Positions 58,625-64,000 of a DNA stretch of 64,000 bases are shown here, piece by piece (within the stretch, counting starts at the first letter, position 1; every line of letters begins with the position of its first letter). The stretch spans positions 62,001 to 126,000 of the forward strand of contig NZ_JBEHWS010000006.1 in the NCBI RefSeq assembly GCF_040239565.1, in the 5' to 3' direction. The position numbers were made by a program, and so were the translations under genes. The notes beneath the pieces are model-generated. The model did no database searches. It saw only the letters and a list, made by a program, of their open reading frames with translations, and was not told the origin of the DNA. Origin of the DNA: Fulvimarina sp040239565. Lineage in GTDB: Bacteria; Pseudomonadota; Alphaproteobacteria; Rhizobiales; Rhizobiaceae.

Positions 58625-60550
58625 ATGCCCATCGTCCAACTCGACGAATTTCTGATCGATCAGATCGCCGCCGGTGAGGTGGTCGAGCGGCCGGCGAGCG
58701 TCGTGAAGGAGCTCCTCGAAAACGCTCTCGACGCCGGCGCGCGTCGCATCCAGATCGCGACGGCCGGTGGGGGCAAGACGCTGATCCGCGTCACCGACGA
58801 CGGCAGGGGCGTGCCGAAGGACGAGCTCCGCCTCGCGGTGAAGCGCCACTGTACCTCGAAACTGTCCGGCGGGCTCGACAAGATCATGAGCCTCGGCTTT
58901 CGCGGGGAAGCCCTGCCCTCGATCGGCTCGGTCGCACGCCTCTCTCTCGCATCGCGCGCAGAAGGCGCCGAGGAAGCCTTCGAGGTGCGGGTCGCATCCG
59001 GCCATTGCGACGGGCCGATGCCGGCGGGACTCTCGAAGGGAACCGCGGTGGAGGTGCGGGATCTCTTCCAGTCCGTGCCAGCCCGGCTGAAATTCCTGAA
59101 GAGCGACCGCGCCGAGGCCTCGGCCATCACCGACATCGTGAAGCGCCTGGCAATCGCCTTTCCGGGCGTTCGCTTCGAACTCTCCGGCCCCGACCGCTCG
59201 CGTCTCGTACTGGAGGCCGCTGCGTCGGACGATCCCCTCGCCCGGATCGGCGATGTCGTCGGCAAGGAGTTCGCCGAGAACGCGGTCGCCATCGAGGCGG
59301 TGCGCGAGGAGGTCTATCTCTCGGGCTTTGCTGGCTTACCGAGCTTTGATCGCGGCAATTCGCTGGCTCAGTATTTCTATGTCAACGGTCGCCCGGTGCG
59401 CGACAAGATGCTGGTCTCGGCGCTCCAGGGCGCCTATTCCGACATGATGGCTAAAGGCCGTTACCCGGTTGCCGTCCTCTTCGTCGAACTCGATCCCGCC
59501 CTAGTCGACGTCAACGTCCACCCCGCCAAGGCCGATGTTCGCTTCCGCGATCCCCAGCTGGTGCGGGGCCTGATCGTCGGCGCGATTCGTGAGGCGATGG
59601 CGAACGAGGGCGTACGCGGCTCGACGGCGGCGGCGAGCGGCCTGATGGCGCGCTTTTCGGGTGGCTCGAAGGGCGAAACGCAGGAGCCTGCGCGCCGCTT
59701 CGACGGGTTCTCACCGGGTGCACCGGACATTGCCATGAAGCCGCGCAAGTCCTTCGGAGCATCTCACTTTGCCGGCTATTCCGCCCCGGAGCGGCCAAAG
59801 ACGCCCTTCGATGCGGCGAGCGCCGCCTATCGGCCTTTCGAGGCCAACACCTTCACCGAAACGACGGAGCGGCCGGCTAGTTCGGGATTTGCCGAAAACG
59901 GCCAGACACCTTTCGATGCGAGCGCGTCGACCGACGTCTCACCCGGAGAAGCCGATGGTGCTGTCGAAAAAGCCCATCCACTCGGCGCGGCCAAGGCGCA
60001 GCTCTTCGAGAACTTCATCCTCGCCGAAACCGAGGACGGCCTCGTCCTCGTCGATGGCCACGCGGCCCATGAACGCCTCGTCTACGAACGCCTGAAAGCC
60101 GCGCTCCACGGAAAGCAGATCGCCTCGCAGATGCTGCTCATCCCAGAGATCGTCGACCTTTCGGAAGACGACGCCGACCGCCTCGCCGAAGCCTCGGACG
60201 GGCTTTCCGCGCTTGGCCTTCATCTCGAACGTTTCGGCCCCGGCGCGATCGCGGTGCGCGAGACCCCCGCGATCCTCGGCCAGTGCGACGTCAAGCGGCT
60301 GGTGAAGGACCTTGCCGAGGAACTCGCCGAATTCGGCACCGGCGACAGTGTCCGGTCGCGGATCGACTATGTCGCCGCGACCATCGCCTGCCACGGCTCG
60401 GTACGCACTGGCCGGCGCCTGAAGCCCGACGAGATGAACGCGCTCCTGCGGGAGATGGAGACGACGCCGGGTTCGGGCACCTGCAATCACGGCCGCCCGA
60501 CCTTCATCGAGCTGAAGCGATCCGATCTCGAAGCCCTTTTCGGCCGGTAG
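58625..60550 (+). CDS. mutL: DNA mismatch repair protein MutL
   Basis: The 641-residue protein has the GHKL ATPase N-terminus: DQIAAGEVVERPASVVKELL, then ENALDAGA (near residues 12-40), VTDDGRG, and GFRGEALPSIGSV near 95. A linker of low conservation follows (about 335-455). The C-terminal domain has DGHAAHERLVYE near residue 475, the endonuclease-type motif (usually DQHA), then ACHGSVRTGRRL and CNHGRPTF, its zinc-site partners. It couples mismatch recognition by MutS to strand nicking, in line with the absence of MutH in this class. The open frame extends upstream of the ATG at 58625, but the conserved start is here. Confidence 0.95.
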   Translation: MPIVQLDEFLIDQIAAGEVVERPASVVKELLENALDAGARRIQIATAGGGKTLIRVTDDGRGVPKDELRLAVKRHCTSKLSGGLDKIMSLGFRGEALPSIGSVARLSLASRAEGAEEAFEVRVASGHCDGPMPAGLSKGTAVEVRDLFQSVPARLKFLKSDRAEASAITDIVKRLAIAFPGVRFELSGPDRSRLVLEAAASDDPLARIGDVVGKEFAENAVAIEAVREEVYLSGFAGLPSFDRGNSLAQYFYVNGRPVRDKMLVSALQGAYSDMMAKGRYPVAVLFVELDPALVDVNVHPAKADVRFRDPQLVRGLIVGAIREAMANEGVRGSTAAASGLMARFSGGSKGETQEPARRFDGFSPGAPDIAMKPRKSFGASHFAGYSAPERPKTPFDAASAAYRPFEANTFTETTERPASSGFAENGQTPFDASASTDVSPGEADGAVEKAHPLGAAKAQLFENFILAETEDGLVLVDGHAAHERLVYERLKAALHGKQIASQMLLIPEIVDLSEDDADRLAEASDGLSALGLHLERFGPGAIAVRETPAILGQCDVKRLVKDLAEELAEFGTGDSVRSRIDYVAATIACHGSVRTGRRLKPDEMNALLREMETTPGSGTCNHGRPTFIELKRSDLEALFGR

Positions 60551-60559
60551 CGAACGGCC

Positions 60560-61510
60560 TCAAACCGCGTTCTGCGCCCCGATATAGACGGCATAGAGCA
60601 CGAGCATCGCAGCCCCCGCCCGCCGGCCGACCCGCCGATACCCAAAGAGGACCGCGACGCTCGCGAAAGACAACGCCAGCATCAGCGGTCCGTCGATCAG
60701 GGCGAAGCGCTCCGCGACGCCGATCGGCTCGATCATCGCCGTTATGCCGAGAATACAGAGAATGTTGAAGATGTTCGAGCCGACGACATTGCCGAGGATG
60801 ACGTCGACCTCGCGCTTGCGCGCAGCGATGATCGCGGTGGCAAGCTCGGGCAGCGAGGTGCCGATCGCAACGATGGTCAGCCCGATCACGGCTTCGGAAA
60901 TGCCGAGATGGCGTGCGAGCGACGTCGCTCCATCAACCATCAGACGCGCGCCGAGAACCAGCATCAGGATACCGGCGACGACCGCGACGATCGAGATCAG
61001 CGGCTTCATCTTGGGCGCGGCGACGGTGGCGTCTTCGCTCGCAGCACTTGCAAGCCGGCGTCTCTCGGCGAGATAGCTCATCGACAGGTACACGAGAAGC
61101 ACGGCGAACATCGCGGCTCCGGCAACGCGCCCGATCATGCCGACCTGGAAAATCAGAACCAGCAGCGCCGAGGCTGCGAGCATTACGAGAAGATCGCGTC
61201 GGATCGCCGGATCGTCGTTGATAAGCGGCACCATTGCCGCCGAAATCCCGACGATGAGCAGGATATTGGCGATGTTCGACCCGACGACATTGCCGATCGC
61301 GATGTCCGGCGCGCCGCCGAGTGCTGCCTGCACCGACACGAGAAGCTCAGGCGAGCTCGTGCCGAAGCCGACGATCACCAGCCCGACGACGAGCCGCGAG
61401 AAGCCGGAGCGCTCGGCGATCGCGGTGCTGCCGCGGACGAGACCTTCACCGCCCAGAAAAAGAAGAACGAGACCGCCGGCCAGGAGCCCGATATCTCCGA
61501 ACACTTCCAC
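60560..61510 (-). CDS. Calcium/sodium antiporter (CaCA family, YrbG-like)
   Basis: The 316-residue protein has ten or so hydrophobic segments and two inverted alpha-repeats with GTSSPEL (near residue 50) and GTSLPEL (near 215), each followed by GNVVGSNI. These form the ion-binding core of the K+-independent Na+/Ca2+ exchangers. It most likely exports Ca2+ in exchange for Na+ or H+; YrbG itself has an unclear physiological role. It is convergent with mutL with 9 nt between the genes. Confidence 0.93.
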   Translation of the reverse strand: MEVFGDIGLLAGGLVLLFLGGEGLVRGSTAIAERSGFSRLVVGLVIVGFGTSSPELLVSVQAALGGAPDIAIGNVVGSNIANILLIVGISAAMVPLINDDPAIRRDLLVMLAASALLVLIFQVGMIGRVAGAAMFAVLLVYLSMSYLAERRRLASAASEDATVAAPKMKPLISIVAVVAGILMLVLGARLMVDGATSLARHLGISEAVIGLTIVAIGTSLPELATAIIAARKREVDVILGNVVGSNIFNILCILGITAMIEPIGVAERFALIDGPLMLALSFASVAVLFGYRRVGRRAGAAMLVLYAVYIGAQNAV

Positions 61511-61722
61511 CTCGCTTCGTCCCTTTCAGCCCGCTCGTCGTTTTCATGGTTCGATAGGCAAGATGGGAACCGGAGCGCGGCAATGGTAGACGTCGGCATT
61601 TCGAAACCGATCGACCGCAATACGAATGCGCCCCTGCCTCCATGCGGCGCTACGCCATTTGCCTTCATCAGCAAAAGGCGTTAGCGCCTCTCGTGTCCGA
61701 TGACAGGCAACGGAGTTCTTCG

Positions 61723-61935
61723 ATGAACCGCATGGACGGCGGCGAAGCCAAGCTGAAATATGGAACGCCCGATTTTCAGGTCGTGCGGTCCGGCGCATAT
61801 GTGCGCTGTGCTGTCACCCACGAGGCGATCCCGCTCGACCTCCTGAAATACTGGAGCGTCGAACGCCAGGAAGCCTATCGCGACGCCGACGCCGTCTTCG
61901 AGCGGGAAAAGCAGGTTCGCGCCGGCACGGCCTGA
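61723..61935 (+). CDS. DUF2093 small protein
   Basis: The 70-residue protein matches DUF2093: AKLKYGTPDFQVVRSGAYV, then RCAVT and IPLDLLKYWSVERQEAY. It is a small protein found widely in alphaproteobacteria, of unknown function; the pattern suggests a compact zinc-ribbon-like or beta fold but only one Cys is present. The open frame starts 27 codons earlier, but the ATG at 61723 gives the conserved form. It is convergent with lpxK with 19 nt between the stops. Confidence 0.85.
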   Translation: MNRMDGGEAKLKYGTPDFQVVRSGAYVRCAVTHEAIPLDLLKYWSVERQEAYRDADAVFEREKQVRAGTA

Positions 61936-61954
61936 GCGCCTCGTTTCTCGACGC

Positions 61955-62980
61955 TCAAACGCCGTAGCGACGGCGGTGAAACTCAGCCAGCGCCTGCTTT
62001 ACAATCGATCGCGCCGTGGTTTCGCCGTCAAAGGTGAGAGCCACCTCGAGCACCTCGCATTCCTTAAGGAACAGCCGGGCCGCCTCGTCGCCGGTGCGAA
62101 GACGTGCAGCATCCTTCGCGGTCGTCACCAGTTGCAGCCCGCTCTTCCAGGCCTCACCGGAAAGCGAGGAAATATCCTCGGCCGTATAGCGGTGATGATC
62201 CGGAAAGGCGCGGCTGCGCTCCACCTTAGCGCCGCAGGCCTTGAGGCTCTCGACGAATTTCTGCGGATCGCCGATCCCGGCAAAGGCGAGGACCCGCATG
62301 CCGGAAAGCCGTTCGCCATCCTCGGCCACCAGATGGGCGCGATGCACCGCATGGTTCGACCGTGCGGCTTCGCTGACGACCGCCGCACCCGCCTCGCCAG
62401 AGCCGATCAGCAGGACCGATGACGGATAGGCGAACTGTGTCTTCAGTGGCGCGCGCAAGGGGCCGGCGGGAAACACCTCCCAATTTCCGAGGCCACGCCG
62501 CGCATCGACCGCGAGAAGCGCATAGTCGCTCTGAAGCTGGGCGCTCTGAAAACCATCGTCCATGATGACGAAGTCGCAGCCCGCATCTTCGATCAGGAGG
62601 TTGGCTGCCTTCTGGCGGTTCGCGCAGACCGCTGTCGGCGCCGTCGCGGCAAGAAGCAGCGGCTCGTCTCCCGTCGTCTCGGCCTTGTGGTTATCTGGAT
62701 CGACCAGCAATGGCTTGCGGCCTCGCCTCCCATAGCCGCGCGAGACGAAACCCGGTTTGCGGCCGAGCGCCTTGGCTGCCTCGGCAAGCGCGAGTGCCGT
62801 CGGCGTCTTGCCGGCGCCGCCCACGGTGAGATTGCCGACGCAGATGACGGGAATGGGCAACGACACGCGCTTGCCGTTCTTCAGATTGCGCGCGGCGATC
62901 CGCCCATAGAGATAGCCGAGCGGCGAAAGAAGGGTCGATGCCGTAGAGGGAGCCTGCCACCAGAACGCCGGTGCTTTCAC
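61955..62980 (-). CDS. lpxK: Tetraacyldisaccharide 4'-kinase LpxK
   Basis: The 341-residue enzyme has an N-terminal APAFWWQAPS stretch and membrane-associating segment, and the Walker A-like GNLTVGGAGKTPTALALAEA (near residue 55). FVSRGYGRRGR and DFVIMDDGFQSAQL follow, with the metal-binding Asp. It adds the 4'-phosphate to lipid A disaccharide at the inner membrane. The open frame runs much further upstream inside waaA. I chose the GTG at 62980, whose overlap with the waaA stop (GTGA) shows coupling and which gives the normal N-terminus. Confidence 0.93.
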   Translation of the reverse strand: MKAPAFWWQAPSTASTLLSPLGYLYGRIAARNLKNGKRVSLPIPVICVGNLTVGGAGKTPTALALAEAAKALGRKPGFVSRGYGRRGRKPLLVDPDNHKAETTGDEPLLLAATAPTAVCANRQKAANLLIEDAGCDFVIMDDGFQSAQLQSDYALLAVDARRGLGNWEVFPAGPLRAPLKTQFAYPSSVLLIGSGEAGAAVVSEAARSNHAVHRAHLVAEDGERLSGMRVLAFAGIGDPQKFVESLKACGAKVERSRAFPDHHRYTAEDISSLSGEAWKSGLQLVTTAKDAARLRTGDEAARLFLKECEVLEVALTFDGETTARSIVKQALAEFHRRRYGV

Positions 62981-64000
62981 GATGCACGCCCGTTCTGCGA
63001 ACGTTTTTCCAGGCTGATCGCGAGCCGCAGGGGATTGAGATAGGGCGATAGCGCTTTCATTGTGCGCTCCTGCGCGCCGCGCATGGAGGCAACGCTCTCC
63101 TTGCCTGCCGCTCCCATGGCAGCCCGCCGATCGGGATCGCCGAGAAGCGCATCGACCTCGCGGGTCAGGCCCGCCTCGTCCTTGACAATGGCGCAAGCGC
63201 CATCCTCCAGAAGACGCTGGTAGACGTCCCGGAAATTCTGCACGTAGCGGCCGGAAAGGACTGCGCAGCCGAGAACGGCGGGCTCCATCGGGTTCTGCCC
63301 TCCCTCCCCCGTCAACGACTTGCCGATGAAAGCGATATCGGAAAGCCTCAGATAAAGCCCCATCTCGCCCATCGTATCGCCGAGGAAGATATCCGTCGCA
63401 TCGGTCGGCACCTCGCCCATCGAGCGCTGGACGACACGAAGCCCGGTCGAGCGCAGGTTTTCGGCAATTTCGTTGCCGCGATCGGCATGGCGCGGCACGA
63501 TGACCGTGAGGAGGCCTTTGTGCCTGCGCTTCAGCCCGATATGGCAGGCCGCCGCGGCCAGTTCCTCGCCGGCATGGGTCGACAACGCGGCCCAGACAGG
63601 GCGACTCCCGATCGCCCCCCAAAGCTCCGAAAGGGCATCCTGATCGGCGCTCGGAGCTTCGGAGTCGGCCTTGAGATTACCTGCAACACTCACCGAACCC
63701 GCCCCGAGCAGGCGATAACGCTCGGCATCGATCTCCGACTGCGCGACAATCAGCGCAAAATTCTCGATCAGCGCCTCGGCGAACCAGTGGGCCTTCTTCC
63801 AGCGCTCGAAAGAGCGGTCGGAAAGGCGCGCATTGACGAGGACCTGCGGCACGTTGCGCTCGGAGAGTTGGCGCAACGTCATCGGCCAGAGTTCGCTCTC
63901 GGCAAAGAGCGCGAGGTCGGGTTGCCAGTGGTCGAGAAAGCGCCGGACAGCCGACTTCACATCGAGCGGCACGTATTGGTGGATAACGCAATCAGAGAGG
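62977..64000 (-). CDS. waaA: 3-deoxy-D-manno-octulosonic acid transferase WaaA (5' truncated by window)
   Basis: These are the C-terminal 340 residues of WaaA/KdtA; the frame is open through the window edge with LSDCVIHQYVPLDVKS at the left of the chain. The glycosyltransferase motifs are visible: ALFAESELWP, VNARLSDRSF, VAGNLKAD, AALSTHAGEE, LGDTMGEMGL and GEGGQNPMEPA. It transfers Kdo to lipid A precursor at the inner membrane. The stop overlaps lpxK by four bases, so lipid A genes are coupled here. Confidence 0.94.
   Translation of the reverse strand, partial: LSDCVIHQYVPLDVKSAVRRFLDHWQPDLALFAESELWPMTLRQLSERNVPQVLVNARLSDRSFERWKKAHWFAEALIENFALIVAQSEIDAERYRLLGAGSVSVAGNLKADSEAPSADQDALSELWGAIGSRPVWAALSTHAGEELAAAACHIGLKRRHKGLLTVIVPRHADRGNEIAENLRSTGLRVVQRSMGEVPTDATDIFLGDTMGEMGLYLRLSDIAFIGKSLTGEGGQNPMEPAVLGCAVLSGRYVQNFRDVYQRLLEDGACAIVKDEAGLTREVDALLGDPDRRAAMGAAGKESVASMRGAQERTMKALSPYLNPLRLAISLEKRSQNGRAS

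Noticed and set aside
1..64000. CRISPR arrays, insertion sequences, prophage or integrative elements
   Set aside because: I found no regularly spaced repeats, no transposase or integrase motif and no attachment-site duplication next to the tRNA gene. Gene content and composition are uniform.

Overview
The window is one stretch of a GC-rich alphaproteobacterial chromosome. It most likely comes from a Hyphomicrobiales (Rhizobiales) species, perhaps of the Aurantimonadaceae type; that family-level guess is weak. The evidence is the secB / fxsA / Tim44-like / mltA / smr / xre neighbourhood, a minCDE operon with translational overlaps, sitABCD divergent from a mur/fur gene, iron-control sites of the rhizobial RirA (TGA-N9-TCA) and Irr (TAGAA-N3-TTCTA) types, and a MutL carrying endonuclease-type motifs. 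Nearly all of the sequence is coding, with one tRNA gene, one decayed gene and a few palindromic intergenic repeats. No CRISPR array, insertion sequence, prophage or rRNA was seen.

Layout. 1-2.9 kb: end of a Tad/Flp pilus operon (tadB, tadC, TadG-like). 3.1-9.9 kb, minus strand: a GntR regulator, a DenD-like dehydrogenase and a four-gene sugar-type ABC importer with its own palindrome-covered promoter. 10-10.2 kb: remnant of an aldo/keto reductase. 10.4-16.2 kb: heme acquisition (IsdG-type heme oxygenase, TonB receptor, hemP-hmuTUV) around one iron-controlled intergenic region. 16.4-19.8 kb: a three-domain phospholipid remodelling enzyme (Aas). 20-21.7 kb: PspA-like and YiaAB genes divergent from a TetR gene, with three identical-type operators between them. 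22.1 kb: tRNA-Ser(GGA). 22.5-24.7 kb: small membrane protein, msrA, nucleoside hydrolase. 24.9-30.3 kb: an imelysin / di-heme oxidoreductase / imelysin / DUF1513 cluster preceded by three Irr-type boxes.

30.3-37.9 kb: xre, smr, mltA and Tim44-like genes on the minus strand, fxsA and secB on the plus strand, then rsmD, a large pseudouridine synthase and tRNA adenosine deaminase. 38.2-40.1 kb: minCDE. 40.4-46.7 kb: putP and glcDEF, with a Uma2-type nuclease gene translationally coupled between glcD and glcE. 46.8-48.1 kb: DUF3422. 48.3-52.2 kb: lutABC for lactate oxidation, with a macro-domain gene and a DUF29 gene between lutA and lutB. 52.2-53.4 kb: carboxylate-amine ligase. 53.5-57.7 kb: sitABCD and mur. 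57.7-61.9 kb: unknown membrane protein, mutL, Ca2+/Na+ antiporter, DUF2093. 62-64 kb: lpxK and waaA (cut by the window end).

The loci most worth following up are the imelysin/di-heme cluster with its triple Irr-type boxes, which may be a periplasmic iron-handling system with no defined mechanism; the PspA-YiaAB envelope-stress module with its three-operator switch; and the two hydroxyacid-oxidation operons that have each taken up non-metabolic genes by stop/start overlap.
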